Shown piece by piece: positions 37,220 to 47,008 of a stretch of 64,000 bases of DNA (positions are counted from its first letter, which is position 1; each line of letters begins with the position of its first letter). The stretch comes from an uncultured Clostridia bacterium (GTDB lineage: Bacteria > Bacillota > Clostridia > TANB77 > CAG-508), in assembly GCA_934157035.1 (NCBI GenBank), contig CAKPHG010000004.1, forward strand, positions 66,468 through 130,467. Direction: 5' to 3'. The translations under genes were made by a program, and so were the position numbers. The notes beneath the pieces are model-generated. The model made no database searches. It had not been told where the DNA came from and saw nothing but the letters and a program-made list of their open reading frames with translations.

Positions 37220-38476
37220 TTACTTATATTCTTTTAATTGTATTTCAGTTATTTTTTTATTTAACAACATGTTCATTATAAAATCCGAGATAATATAACA
37301 TATCCAAACTCCATATATACCGCAGACTTTACTTAACAAATATGCTAAAATTAGTCTTAATCCTCCGCTTATAAATAAACTTAATTTTGAAATATATTTA
37401 AATTCTTTCATTGCTCGTAATATACTAGTATAATAATGATAAAATCCCATTAAAATACAATCTAATATAACAAATAATAATAGTTTATAACCTATTATTA
37501 AACTTTCTTTTTCAATTAAAAAAAATGGTAAAGAAATTAACATTGCAACCCCAACGATTGAAGTAGTTATATATACTATTTTTTTATTTATATTATTTAT
37601 AACTTTAGTTGTCTCGTTAACTTTTTCATTATCATTACTTCCAATTGATGTTGCAACCATAGTTTGTGTACCTATACCTGTTCCATGTAAGAAATTATTC
37701 ATTAAATCTAAAAATTGCATTACAATTATATGTGCAGCATATTGAAGCGTACCAATCCTAGACATAATAACATTTAAAATAAAATTACTTCCTCTTTTAA
37801 AGATTCTTTCATAAATATTATATCGTATTAAATCAAATTCCTCTTTTGCTATACTTTTTACAAATTTAATTTTTACTAATCTTTTTGAATAATAAATCAA
37901 TACTACCATATTTATTATTTCTACCAATACAGTTGAAATCGCTACACCTGTAATTCCAAAACCAAGTTTAACAAAAATAAAATCAAGAATGACATTAATA
38001 AAAAAACAAAGCATTCTGATATTAAACATTCTTTTACTATTTCCTAATGTTCTTTGATACCCACCTAATATTGTTAGAATTGTATTAGGCATAACTCCAA
38101 TCAGTCTTATATATAAATATACTAAACCAATTTCATTAACTAGGAACATTTTTGGAATAAATTTACTTATACTTAATGTTAAAATTATACAAATTAAACT
38201 ACAAATTACAGCAATTATTAAAGCTGTTCCTACAGCATTTTTTGCCTGGTCTTTATCGTTTTTTCCTAATAACCTAGCCACTATGACATTATTAGAAACA
38301 TTTATTGATTGTAATACCAAATACATAAAATCTATAACTGTTCCCATTGCTCCAACAGATGCTATTATTTCAGAACCAAACTGTGATATCATAAATGTAT
38401 CTGTCATAGTAATTAAAACACCAACTATACATTCAAATCCAGATGGGAGTGCTAAATCTAAATACTCTTTTTTCAT
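37220..38476 (-). CDS. MATE family efflux transporter
   Basis: 418 residues, twelve hydrophobic segments. The N-terminal pattern LPSGFECIVGVLITMTDTFM and the internal repeat (second half begins near 230) fit the MATE/DinF fold. Somewhat shorter than the usual 440-460. AAGGAG precedes the ATG. These pumps export cationic drugs or metabolites by H+ or Na+ antiport. It precedes the MFS pseudogene on the same strand. Confidence 0.9.
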   Translation of the reverse strand: MKKEYLDLALPSGFECIVGVLITMTDTFMISQFGSEIIASVGAMGTVIDFMYLVLQSINVSNNVIVARLLGKNDKDQAKNAVGTALIIAVICSLICIILTLSISKFIPKMFLVNEIGLVYLYIRLIGVMPNTILTILGGYQRTLGNSKRMFNIRMLCFFINVILDFIFVKLGFGITGVAISTVLVEIINMVVLIYYSKRLVKIKFVKSIAKEEFDLIRYNIYERIFKRGSNFILNVIMSRIGTLQYAAHIIVMQFLDLMNNFLHGTGIGTQTMVATSIGSNDNEKVNETTKVINNINKKIVYITTSIVGVAMLISLPFFLIEKESLIIGYKLLLFVILDCILMGFYHYYTSILRAMKEFKYISKLSLFISGGLRLILAYLLSKVCGIYGVWICYIISDFIMNMLLNKKITEIQLKEYK

Positions 38477-38709
38477 TAATTGTTTCTCCTTAATTATTAT
38501 GAATTGTTGTTTTGCTAAATTGTACTATATTTAGACATTTTTTTCTATATTTCTTAAAAATATTTTAAAAAATTATATATAGAGTAAATTTAAAAATTGT
38601 TGTTTAACTTGACCGTTTCCACTAAGGAATCGGCTCTTTTCCTATGTATACGAAAAGTTGGATAGATAACTAATTTTGATAAAAATGTAATAATGTTAAC
38701 AATTAAAAT

Positions 38710-38752
38710 AAAACAAGTGGATGCATTCTACGTTTGCCATCCACTTGTTTTT
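38710..38752 (-). terminator. Intrinsic terminator after the PrsW gene
   Basis: AAAACAAGTGGATG / CATCCACTTGTTTT stem with T tract, just after the stop codon. Confidence 0.87.
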
Positions 38753-38759
38753 TATCTAA

Positions 38760-39956
38760 TTATTTATTTGCTTCTATTTTTTTCTTTGCCTCTACTTTTT
38801 TAGCCAATTCTAACTTTTTAGCTTCATCAATTTGTTTTAGTCCTAGATTTATGAAATATATTATTACAATCCAAGCAATAATAGTCATTGCAATTTGTAC
38901 TAAATAATATGGAAGTTCAATAGGCATATCCCAAATTCCATGTAGTACTACTGGTATTAAACAAATTAGTAAAAATCTTTTATCATTTATATGTTTTTTA
39001 TCTAATTTATCAAAGCCCTTAACATACATTAATGCTGCTCCTTCTATTGCTGCCCAAGCAACGTGTCCACCTGGTGCTAAAAATCCACGTAGTTTAATAA
39101 TTTCTAGCATCGTTTGTAAACCACCACTCATTCCATATCTTAAAATGTATCCTGCTGTTTCAAATGCTGCAAATCCTGCTCCAACTGCTGCACCTACTAA
39201 TAAACCATTTAGTATATATTTGCTCTTTTTGCTTTTAAATAAGAAAATTGCAACAATAACAGCTTTAGCAGCTTCCTCAACTAATCCTATTAACAATGCC
39301 CCTGTAAAAGTTTGAGTTGTAGCATTTGTCTCAAAGTATGGTAATGAGAAATATAAAATTGCTAAAATTAGTGATAATGAACCACCCAATACGAAATATT
39401 TTATTACTTTATAAAATGGTATATTTCTGAACAAGTTAATTTCAAAGAAAAATATAAGTATTGTTACTGGTACTGCAAATGCTGCTAACATAACCATAAT
39501 AGGTAAAAAGTTTGTATTTCCATAAGTTATAAATCCTATACGCGTTGGAATATATGCAATTAAGAAAAATAATAATATTTTAAAATATACCCATGCACTT
39601 GCTTGTTTTGGATTTATATCTTCTACTTTTGGAGTTGTTTTTTCTGAACCACAAACAAATACTTCATCTAGTTCTTCTTCTGTATGTTTTTTGAAAGTAT
39701 TTTTAAATAAATCTTTAAATTTTACATAGCTTTCAGATTTAGCACCTGTTATTTTGTCTAAATTTTCAGTTATTATATTTGTTGCGTTCTTTTTATTAAT
39801 TGGATAACCACATTCAGGACAGTTAATTTCATCACCTTTTAATTTTGCACCACATTCAGGGCATGTTTGTAAATTAATTTTTACACCACAATGTGGGCAT
39901 GTTTTAGCACTTGATGATATACTTTCTCCACATTCACTACATTTTATTAATGCCAT
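38760..39956 (-). CDS. PrsW-family intramembrane metalloprotease with N-terminal zinc ribbons
   Basis: 398 residues. Residues 1-60 hold paired CxxC zinc ribbons (CSECGES, CPHCGVK, CPECGAK, CPECGYP). From about 115 come eight or more membrane segments with PrsW motifs: LVEEAAKAVIVA, AAFETAGY, HVAWAAIEGAA and HGIWDM, supplying Glu/His metal ligands. PrsW in Bacillus cleaves the anti-sigma factor RsiW; the substrate here is unknown. The ATG used follows AAAGGGGTG; it starts just after the stop of the other zinc-ribbon gene, so they are coupled. Confidence 0.9.
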   Translation of the reverse strand: MALIKCSECGESISSSAKTCPHCGVKINLQTCPECGAKLKGDEINCPECGYPINKKNATNIITENLDKITGAKSESYVKFKDLFKNTFKKHTEEELDEVFVCGSEKTTPKVEDINPKQASAWVYFKILLFFLIAYIPTRIGFITYGNTNFLPIMVMLAAFAVPVTILIFFFEINLFRNIPFYKVIKYFVLGGSLSLILAILYFSLPYFETNATTQTFTGALLIGLVEEAAKAVIVAIFLFKSKKSKYILNGLLVGAAVGAGFAAFETAGYILRYGMSGGLQTMLEIIKLRGFLAPGGHVAWAAIEGAALMYVKGFDKLDKKHINDKRFLLICLIPVVLHGIWDMPIELPYYLVQIAMTIIAWIVIIYFINLGLKQIDEAKKLELAKKVEAKKKIEANK

Positions 39957-39957
39957 A

Positions 39958-40674
39958 TTATGCACCCCTTTCTGTTAAAGTAGATAAAATATGTTCTACT
40001 ACATTATTTATTTCAGTTGTATTTGTATTTTCTTCTTTAGATCCTACCATATATACTTTATTATTTATAACAACGGCGTATCTATTATCTACTATCAAGT
40101 GATTATTTACATTATAATTATATGCAAGTCCATATACTGTTCTGTTTCCAATAACTCCAGAAAGCAAATCAATTGTAATTTTAAGGTCACTATATTGTTT
40201 TCTCATGTAATCTGTAAAATTATTTAAGAACTGTACTCCGTTATTATATTTATCATATCTTCCAATAATTATATATGGAATTAGTGCTCCTTTGCTATCT
40301 ATATTTTTACCTACATATATATATCCTTCTTTATCTGTAGTTACTTTATAGTTACTTGGTACTTCAAAAGATATGTCAAGATAAGCATCATTATAAATTG
40401 AATATCCTGTATTTGTTGATGGAGTAGTTGGTTGTTCTGTTCCAGTACCAGTTCCTGTATTATTATTAGGTTGTTGGAAAAACAAAAATGCACCTACAAT
40501 TATTACTAATACTATTATTAAATATTTTAAGTTACCCTTTTTTATAAATGATTTACTTTCTTCTTTGTTTTCTGTCTCTTTTGCCTTCTTTTTTAGTTCA
40601 TATCCACATTTTGGACAACTATCTGCTTGATCACTTATTTGATTATTACATTCTGGACATTTTATTAATGCCAT
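39958..40674 (-). CDS. Zinc-ribbon membrane protein with extracytoplasmic domain
   Basis: 238 residues. N-terminal zinc ribbon (CPECNNQ, CPKCGYE), Lys/Glu linker, one membrane helix at about 48-66 (YLIIVLVIIVGAFLFF), a Thr/Gly linker, and an extracytoplasmic alpha/beta domain (ISFEVPSNYKVT, NNFTDYMRKQYSDLKIT) of unknown type. AAGGAGGGG precedes the ATG. In an operon with the PrsW protein and sharing its ribbon, so it may be partner or substrate; that is inference. Confidence 0.82.
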   Translation of the reverse strand: MALIKCPECNNQISDQADSCPKCGYELKKKAKETENKEESKSFIKKGNLKYLIIVLVIIVGAFLFFQQPNNNTGTGTGTEQPTTPSTNTGYSIYNDAYLDISFEVPSNYKVTTDKEGYIYVGKNIDSKGALIPYIIIGRYDKYNNGVQFLNNFTDYMRKQYSDLKITIDLLSGVIGNRTVYGLAYNYNVNNHLIVDNRYAVVINNKVYMVGSKEENTNTTEINNVVEHILSTLTERGA

Positions 40675-40757
40675 AATATTCCCCTCCTTTTTCTTATAAT
40701 GATATATTCATCATTTCTATTTAAAGTATAGTATAATTGGCATTTAATTAAAAGAAA

Positions 40758-40790
40758 AATTACCAAATAATCACTGACAATTTGGTAATT
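40758..40790 (-). terminator. Intrinsic terminator of the HAD-hydrolase / phosphatase operon
   Basis: AATTACCAAAT / ATTTGGTAATT stem followed by TTTTCTTTT on the minus strand. Confidence 0.82.
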
Positions 40791-40815
40791 TGTGTAAGTA
40801 TTTTAATTTTAAATT

Positions 40816-41424
40816 TTACAAGTTTTCTTTTATTTCTGGAAATAAATCATATAAATTATATCCTAATAAATTATCAAAGTATTCTTTTAATTTATATGTT
40901 TCCTTTACATGATATTGTGTATTTGAATATGCACCTCTTCTAATGATAATATCAATTAATCTTTTATCTATTGTATATACCTTTTGACCTTGAGGACACA
41001 TTAAGTCACATAAGTTTATTATTTTTTCTTCTATTGTATATTTATGATTTTTTATAAAGTCTGTCAAAAATGGATTATCTTCTGGTTTTGGACCTCCCCC
41101 TGCAGTGCAAGTAATATCATTATTTAAATATGAATGTGTTAGGCATATATTACAATATTCCTCATCATACCCTTTGTCTTTTAAATAATTATATCCTCTC
41201 ATAACATGTCCTTGTGATTCCCCATTATATTTTCCTATATCGTGCACATAACCTAAAGCTATTGTTTTATCAACATCTACTTTATATCCTTTTTCTTCTA
41301 ACGCTTTAGCAATTCTTCCAGCACTATTTCCAACATATAAACAATGTTCTATCCATCTATCGTCTTTTGTATATTTTCTTTCCTCTTCTAATAAATTTCT
41401 TGCTCCTTCACTTGTTAATTTCAT
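40816..41424 (-). CDS. HD-domain phosphohydrolase
   Basis: 202 residues. Metal site H in EHCLYVGNSAGR, HD in GYVHDIGKYNGE, H in THSYL and D in NLCDLMCPQG. Single-domain HD proteins of this size act on nucleotides or cyclic nucleotides. ATGA overlap with the histidine phosphatase gene shows tight coupling. Third gene of the operon beginning with the HAD-nucleoside hydrolase fusion, which supports a nucleotide-related substrate. Confidence 0.87.
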   Translation of the reverse strand: MKLTSEGARNLLEEERKYTKDDRWIEHCLYVGNSAGRIAKALEEKGYKVDVDKTIALGYVHDIGKYNGESQGHVMRGYNYLKDKGYDEEYCNICLTHSYLNNDITCTAGGGPKPEDNPFLTDFIKNHKYTIEEKIINLCDLMCPQGQKVYTIDKRLIDIIIRRGAYSNTQYHVKETYKLKEYFDNLLGYNLYDLFPEIKENL

Positions 41425-41957
41425 AGTTCATACTCCTTTATTTCACAATTTTCTTGACCGCTCACATTTAGTAACATCCCATCTTCTGGCATTTTTTCAA
41501 AATAAAATTGCATAGCCCTTGCTACTGCTCCATGAGTAACTAGTAAAATATTTTTATTATAATATTTTTCTTTTATATCATTTAAAAACGAATGAGTCCT
41601 TTTAAATAAATCTGGCAATGTCTCCAAACCTTCAACAATGTTTTTTGAATAATAGTTATAATACTCTTTAAAATAATAATCATCAATAATTGTATTAGTC
41701 AATATTCCTCCATCTCTTTCGATAAGCCTGTCATCATAAATTACTGGAATATTGTTTGCATTTATTATTTTACATGTATGCTTTGTTCTTTTCATTGGTG
41801 AACATATAATTAAATCTATATTCAATTCCTTAATTTTTCCTCTTATATTTTCAGCTTGTTTTATTCCAATCTCATTTATATCTTCATTATATCTACAATT
41901 ATATTTATTTTCTTTATTGCAATTCGTTTGTCCGTGTCTTACTATATATATCTTCAT
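41421..41957 (-). CDS. Histidine phosphatase (phosphoglycerate mutase-like)
   Basis: 178 residues. Catalytic RHGQTNCNKE at residues 7-16, second Arg in CSPMKRTKHT, Glu in IERDGG and second His in VTHGAVARA. The family acts on small phosphomonoesters, including nucleotides such as alpha-ribazole phosphate. It lies 2 bases after the fusion gene. Specific substrate unknown. Confidence 0.87.
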   Translation of the reverse strand: MKIYIVRHGQTNCNKENKYNCRYNEDINEIGIKQAENIRGKIKELNIDLIICSPMKRTKHTCKIINANNIPVIYDDRLIERDGGILTNTIIDDYYFKEYYNYYSKNIVEGLETLPDLFKRTHSFLNDIKEKYYNKNILLVTHGAVARAMQFYFEKMPEDGMLLNVSGQENCEIKEYEL

Positions 41958-41959
41958 AC

Positions 41960-43390
41960 TTACTCTCCTAATTTTTCAAATAAATCATTATAAACACTAT
42001 TTGCATCTATATAAGTTACCATTGTTATATTATGCCTATTAGTTGTTATTTTATATGATGTATCTTCTTTTATATTTGGACAATTTATATCTTTACTTGT
42101 AAACCATTTTTTATTTATCATATAAGCAATTACAGAAATATCCCATATAATTCTTCTTTCTTGATTTCCATGATAGCTATCGTTATAAAATCTACTTATT
42201 AAATAGTTGCATAGTTCACTTTTATCTTTCAAGTGATGATTTAATTCATATATTGATGTTCGTAAATTAGATGCTACATTTTTGCAAGGTATTACTGTTA
42301 ATTTTACTTTAGACTCAAATACTGTTCTTACTGCTTCAACATCTTGTCTAAAATTGAATTCTCTATTATTATCTTGTAATAAGCTATGTCCGCCTAGCCA
42401 AATTACTTCTATTTTTTCAATTATTTTAGGCTCTTTCTTTATTGCTAGCGCAATATTCGTAATTGCCCCAACTGCTAATATATATGTTTTTTCATTTTTT
42501 AATGCTATTTCAATTATTTTATTAACCGCTTCATTTTCTTCATTATATCCATTTTGCAAATAATCTGTTGAACCTTTAAATACTTTATCTGTTGTATCAA
42601 AATTTAACCAATTACATATTTTTAATATTTCATTATAGCTTAATTCTTGGCTTTCCTCAGTAGTCACATTTTTTACTTTATGCGAAAATGGTGCAACTGT
42701 AATTGCTTCTATATTAAATACATCTTGTGATTTTAACATATATGAAAGTGCAAATTGATCGTCACATTCGTTATATGTATCTGTATCTAAAATTACATTG
42801 AACTTTTCTTTTTTATAATTTTTAATGTACTCATATATTTCTTTCCAATCTTTAACTCTAGTTAAGTTTTCTTCTTCTCTATTGTAAGGCTTGTCCTTTA
42901 TAAGTGTAGTTATTCCGCTTTCTACACAATTTTTACAAATGCTAATTGAATCATCTATCATTACTTCTATATTATTTTCAATACATTTTTTAGATTTTTG
43001 CATTTTGTCACGAGCATCTGTAAAAATTAGTTTATCATAATATATATTATTTTCTTGTAGCCATTCTTTTGTCATATTATAAGGATCTGAATAATCTCCA
43101 TTATCTCTTCCAGTAATTATATATATGTTATGACCATCTTCTTTTAGTTTATCTATATATTCTTTTGCTCCTTCAATTACTTTTAAGTTTTTAACGATTC
43201 TTTCTATATTTTCTTTATAAAATGTTTCATCTTCCTCTTTGCTCCAGTCAAACATACCATTTCTGATATATTTAGCATTTGGATTTATTATTCCACTATT
43301 TCTTAATTCTTTATCATGTTCTATATATTCCTTTAATAGTTCTTCATCAAAATTTGAAATAACGTTATCTATATCTATTCCTATGTTCAT
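41960..43390 (-). CDS. HAD 5'-nucleotidase fused to a nucleoside hydrolase
   Basis: 476 residues. Residues 1-190: small HAD nucleotidase (GIDIDNVISNF, IYIITGRDN, IEVMIDDSISIC). Residues 195-476: nucleoside hydrolase (NVILDTDTYNECDDQF, ILAVGAITNIALAIK, VIWLGGHSLL, FRQDVEAVRTVFES, WDISVIAYMIN). The order predicts two successive steps, NMP dephosphorylation then base release. AGGAG precedes the ATG. Its N-terminus is the parent type of the fragment fused to the MFS at 14226. A collinear split homologue is at 32112..33523. Confidence 0.9.
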   Translation of the reverse strand: MNIGIDIDNVISNFDEELLKEYIEHDKELRNSGIINPNAKYIRNGMFDWSKEEDETFYKENIERIVKNLKVIEGAKEYIDKLKEDGHNIYIITGRDNGDYSDPYNMTKEWLQENNIYYDKLIFTDARDKMQKSKKCIENNIEVMIDDSISICKNCVESGITTLIKDKPYNREEENLTRVKDWKEIYEYIKNYKKEKFNVILDTDTYNECDDQFALSYMLKSQDVFNIEAITVAPFSHKVKNVTTEESQELSYNEILKICNWLNFDTTDKVFKGSTDYLQNGYNEENEAVNKIIEIALKNEKTYILAVGAITNIALAIKKEPKIIEKIEVIWLGGHSLLQDNNREFNFRQDVEAVRTVFESKVKLTVIPCKNVASNLRTSIYELNHHLKDKSELCNYLISRFYNDSYHGNQERRIIWDISVIAYMINKKWFTSKDINCPNIKEDTSYKITTNRHNITMVTYIDANSVYNDLFEKLGE

Positions 43391-43457
43391 ATTTCTTCTC
43401 CTATTTTATTTTTCTAATCCTTTATACTTCTTCTTAAACAGAAGTAGCATAGTATAA

Positions 43458-44258
43458 TTATTTTTGGTGAATATCTACTTGTGTGTATGGTATTGTAATA
43501 TTATTTTCATCTAATGTCACTTTTACAGTTCTTAGGGCATATCTTTTTACTGGTAATCTTACTTCTGGAGAGCACCATATAATTATTCTGTAATTTACTG
43601 CTGAATCTGCAAATTGATTTATTCCTACATATTTAACTTTTTTTACATTTTCATTTTCTTTTATTTTTTCAACAATTACATCAATAATCTTTTCAATTTT
43701 TTCTGTTTTTTCTTCATATTGAGCTGGTACATCTATTATCAATTCATCTGATGATTTTAGTGCCTGTCCAATGTTTCTGTTCGCAATAATTAATACATTT
43801 TCATTATTAACATCTTGCAATTTTGTTGTTTTTACACCTAATTCAATTACTTTTCCTTCAAAATCTCCTATTTTTATTACATCTCCGACTGAATAATAGT
43901 TATCTACTATTATATTAAATCCCATTATAATGTCTTTCAATGCATCTTGAAGTGCTAAACCTGCTATTACAGAGGCTACTCCTAATCCTGCTATAATTGA
44001 ACTTACATTAACTCCGAATAGTTGTAATATAAATAAAATTGCAATTATTATTATTAAATAGTTTATTATATTTTTGGTAAGTTTTATGTATGTTATTTCT
44101 TTTTTATTATGTACTTTCTGATTTGTTTCTATCTTTTTTATTGCTTTATTAAAGATTTTGTCTTTTATTTTTAGTATTATTACTGCTATAACTATTGTTA
44201 ATATCATAACTAATATATGTTCTTGCATTAAAAATTCTTTTATTTTTTCTATATCCAT
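43458..44258 (-). CDS. MscS-family mechanosensitive channel
   Basis: 266 residues. Membrane segments near 15-32 and 65-110; the pore-lining segment is GLGVASVIAGLALQDALKDI, followed by the beta domain (GDVIKIGDFEGKVIELGVKT) and the C-terminal alpha/beta domain (QFADSAVNYRIIIWC). Size and order match small MscS channels, which open under hypo-osmotic shock. GAGGTG precedes the ATG. Confidence 0.92.
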   Translation of the reverse strand: MDIEKIKEFLMQEHILVMILTIVIAVIILKIKDKIFNKAIKKIETNQKVHNKKEITYIKLTKNIINYLIIIIAILFILQLFGVNVSSIIAGLGVASVIAGLALQDALKDIIMGFNIIVDNYYSVGDVIKIGDFEGKVIELGVKTTKLQDVNNENVLIIANRNIGQALKSSDELIIDVPAQYEEKTEKIEKIIDVIVEKIKENENVKKVKYVGINQFADSAVNYRIIIWCSPEVRLPVKRYALRTVKVTLDENNITIPYTQVDIHQK

Positions 44259-44332
44259 ATTTCACCTCTTAAAATATTTGTTAATAGTATATCAATATTG
44301 TTTTGTTTTTTCAATGATTTCCATAAATAAAA

Positions 44333-44359
44333 AATCTTACACCAAATAGTGTAAGATTT
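44333..44359 (-). terminator. Second hairpin downstream of tRNA-Gly
   Basis: AAATCTTACAC / GTGTAAGATTT stem, followed by TTTTTATT on the minus strand. With the hairpin at 44386 it makes a tandem terminator. Confidence 0.7.
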
Positions 44360-44385
44360 TATTCAAATAATATTTTGAGATAATA

Positions 44386-44412
44386 AAAAAAGTCGAGTTA
44401 TTCGACTTTTTA
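44386..44412 (-). terminator. Intrinsic terminator of tRNA-Gly
   Basis: AAAAAGTCGA / TCGACTTTTT stem and a T tract directly after the CCA end. Confidence 0.85.
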
Positions 44413-44486
<74 letters not shown>

Positions 44487-44525
44487 ATCTGTATAATATT
44501 TTTTGTTCTCTCTCGAACGATTTTT

Positions 44526-44554
44526 ATTATACATACTTTTTTATTTTTTGTCAA
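44526..44554 (-). promoter_or_regulatory. Consensus promoter of tRNA-Gly(UCC)
   Basis: TTGACA, 17 bases, TATAAT; perfect in both boxes. Confidence 0.88.
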
Positions 44555-44641
44555 CAATTTTTTTAAAATTTTTTAATTTTTTATTAAATTTTTTTATAAA
44601 TTACTTTTTATTCAAAAATAGTACTAGTTCATATCCTATTT

Positions 44642-44944
44642 TCATTTCAAAAATCTCATTAATTCTTCTTTGCTTTGCATTCCTATTGTTTGTTTTTCTA
44701 CTTTTCCATTTTTGAAAAGTAAAAATGCAGGTATACTCATAATATTATATTTTATTGCTAAATCTCTTTCATCGTCTACATTTAGTTTAAATACTTTTAT
44801 CTTTCCCTCTAATTCTTTTGCAACTTCTTCTACAACTGGTCCCATCATCTTGCAAGGATTACACCAACTTGCCCAAAAATCTACTAGTACTGGTACGTCT
44901 GAATTTAGTACCTCTTTTTCAAAATTTTCACTTGTTATTTCCAT
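44642..44944 (-). CDS. trxA: Thioredoxin
   Basis: 100 residues. Active site WASWCNPCKMM: the CxxC has Asn-Pro rather than the usual Gly-Pro. The cis-Pro is in MSIPAFLLFKNGK. Cytoplasmic thiol reductant. AAGGAATG lies before the ATG. The thioredoxin reductase-like gene is directly upstream, so the pair is probably co-transcribed. Confidence 0.93.
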   Translation of the reverse strand: MEITSENFEKEVLNSDVPVLVDFWASWCNPCKMMGPVVEEVAKELEGKIKVFKLNVDDERDLAIKYNIMSIPAFLLFKNGKVEKQTIGMQSKEELMRFLK

Positions 44945-45035
44945 ATTAATTTCATTCCTTTTATAATTTATTTAGGTTTTTAAATGAGGATTTAACCTAT
45001 AACCCTAGTTTTTTAGTATTATAAATTTAAGCTTT

Positions 45036-45902
45036 TTATTCTTTTGTACTTTTTAATAATTGTATTACAGACATTCCCGCAGTCATTCCCTCATATACAG
45101 CTTTTGATATCTGAAGGATTCCTCCTGTACAATCTCCACAAGCATATACGCCTTTTATATTAGTTTCCATTTTGCTATCTACCTTTATGTTATTTTCTTC
45201 ATCTAATATAATTCCTAGTTTTCTTGCTAAATCACTGCTAGATGCGGTTCCAAGTGCTACAAATAATCCATCTATTTTCTTAGTAGTATTATCTTCAAAT
45301 TCTATCTCTTCTATACTATTTGTTCCTCTGAATTCTCGTATTTTATTTTCTTCTACATCTATACCTTCTGTTCTTTTTTCCACAGGCTGTTCACCATTTG
45401 TTAACATTGTTACAGATTTAGCTATTGGTAATAAATTTTGCGCTTCATGTAAAGCATATTCTTTGCTTCCTAGTACTGCAACATCTTTACCTTTGTAAAA
45501 AAATCCATCACATGTAGCACAATAACTTACTCCTTTTCCCTCGAATTCTTTTATTCCTTTTATATTTGCTACTTTTCTATTACTTCCTGTTGCTATAATA
45601 ATTGCTTTAGTTTCATATTCATGATTTAGTGTTTTTACAATAAAATTTTTGCCATAATCTATTTGCATTACTTCTTCATTTTTTATTTCTATATTTAAGC
45701 TTTTTGCTTGTTTTTCTCCTATTTTCTGAATTTCTTTTCCACTTATATTTGGTGTTCCATAATAGTTTTCGATTTTTTCAACCTTATTTAACGTTCCAAT
45801 TCCTTTTGAAACAATAAGAGTTTCTAAACCTGCCCTTTTTGTGTACAAACTTGCTGATATTCCTGCTGGTCCACTTCCTATTATAATTACATCATATAAC
45901 AT
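45036..45902 (-). CDS. trxB: Thioredoxin reductase-like flavoprotein
   Basis: 288 residues. FAD motif IIGSGPAGISASLYTKRAGL, redox pair CATCDG, a second dinucleotide region around VAVLGSKEYALHEAQNL and C-terminal GVYACGDCTGGILQ. The NAD(P) motif (GSKEYA) departs from GGGxSA, so the electron donor may differ, as in ferredoxin- or NADH-linked relatives. AGGAGG precedes the ATG. Paired with thioredoxin. Confidence 0.9.
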   Translation of the reverse strand: MLYDVIIIGSGPAGISASLYTKRAGLETLIVSKGIGTLNKVEKIENYYGTPNISGKEIQKIGEKQAKSLNIEIKNEEVMQIDYGKNFIVKTLNHEYETKAIIIATGSNRKVANIKGIKEFEGKGVSYCATCDGFFYKGKDVAVLGSKEYALHEAQNLLPIAKSVTMLTNGEQPVEKRTEGIDVEENKIREFRGTNSIEEIEFEDNTTKKIDGLFVALGTASSSDLARKLGIILDEENNIKVDSKMETNIKGVYACGDCTGGILQISKAVYEGMTAGMSVIQLLKSTKE

Positions 45903-45911
45903 TTTTTCCTC

Positions 45912-46808
45912 CTATAATATGTCATAAATATTCTTAAATTCATAGCCATTATCTCTATAGTATTTTATAACATCTGGTAATATTTCATACGTTAGTATTT
46001 TATCTGCTGCATCATGCATTAAAAGAACTACACTTTGTTTGTTTCCAGTTGTATCTATGACATTTTGTAATAAATCTTCTTTTGTTTTTGCTCCTTCTGC
46101 ATCTTTTGATAAAGCATTCCAATCTAAATATACTATTCCTTGTTCTTTAAGGAAAGATTTCGTTTGTTTTTTTATACTATGATAATATCCTCCCACTGAG
46201 CCACCTGGGAATCTAAATATTCTAGAATGATAATTCGGATTTTCTAATGCTTCTTGTATGCAATTTTCTGTATAATTATATTCATCTAGCACAGTCTGAG
46301 AATTTTGGTAAATTTGACTGTATTTGTGAGTATATCCATGATTTGCTATGTAATGACCTTCTTCAAATTCTCTTTTTATTAGTTCTGGATTTGCTTTTAC
46401 TCTATTACCTAACACAAAAAATGTAGCTTTTATATTTTCTTGTTTTAGTAAATCTAATATGAAAGGTGTAACACTTTGTGTTGGGCCATCATCAAATGTT
46501 AAAAATACTCTTTTTCCATTTTCTTTACTATATATATTCTCAATAGACTCAATTTGTTCTTCTGTTAGTGGATTTGCATTTTTATTTTTTTCCTGTTCTT
46601 TTCTTTTTTCTTCCTCTATTTCTTCATTTTTTATTTTTTCTTCTTCCATTATTTCTTTTTGCTGTTTTATACTTTCATTATGTTTTATTAATTTTATTGT
46701 TCCAAAAACAGATAATGTTATGATAACAATTACTAAAAATATAATTAAAATAATTTTCTTTATGTTAAATTTCTTTTTTACTTCTATTATTTCATATTGA
46801 CACATCAT
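45912..46808 (-). CDS. Membrane-anchored polysaccharide deacetylase (NodB domain)
   Basis: 298 residues. Membrane helix at about 18-37, long Glu/Lys coiled region, then NodB domain: VFLTFDDGPTQSVTPF (Asp pair), ATFFVLGNRV, HYIANHGYTHKYS (metal His), RIFRFPGGSVG and VVLLMHDA. Probable peptidoglycan or other cell-wall N-acetylglucosamine deacetylase facing outside. The ATG used follows AGGTG by 6 bases; a GTG inside that ribosome site is less likely. It lies 9 bases upstream of trxB. Confidence 0.88.
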   Translation of the reverse strand: MMCQYEIIEVKKKFNIKKIILIIFLVIVIITLSVFGTIKLIKHNESIKQQKEIMEEEKIKNEEIEEEKRKEQEKNKNANPLTEEQIESIENIYSKENGKRVFLTFDDGPTQSVTPFILDLLKQENIKATFFVLGNRVKANPELIKREFEEGHYIANHGYTHKYSQIYQNSQTVLDEYNYTENCIQEALENPNYHSRIFRFPGGSVGGYYHSIKKQTKSFLKEQGIVYLDWNALSKDAEGAKTKEDLLQNVIDTTGNKQSVVLLMHDAADKILTYEILPDVIKYYRDNGYEFKNIYDIL

Positions 46809-47008
46809 TTTTTTCACCTATTCGACATTTTTTATATTATTATATACATTTTTTTATCTTTTAACAAGATATTGTATATATATATTATTTTAATTTTAGC
46901 AAAATAAATTGACAATATAGTTTTTATAAATTATTTTAATTTTTTTATTGATATTTTTTATATTTTCTGCTATTATATTATACATACTTATATAAATATA
47001 CTATATAT

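Noticed and set aside
38600..38660. Possible regulatory RNA upstream of the MATE gene (CCGATTCC...GGAAACGG)
   Set aside because: Weak pairing, no promoter or terminator arrangement that stands out; left unannotated.
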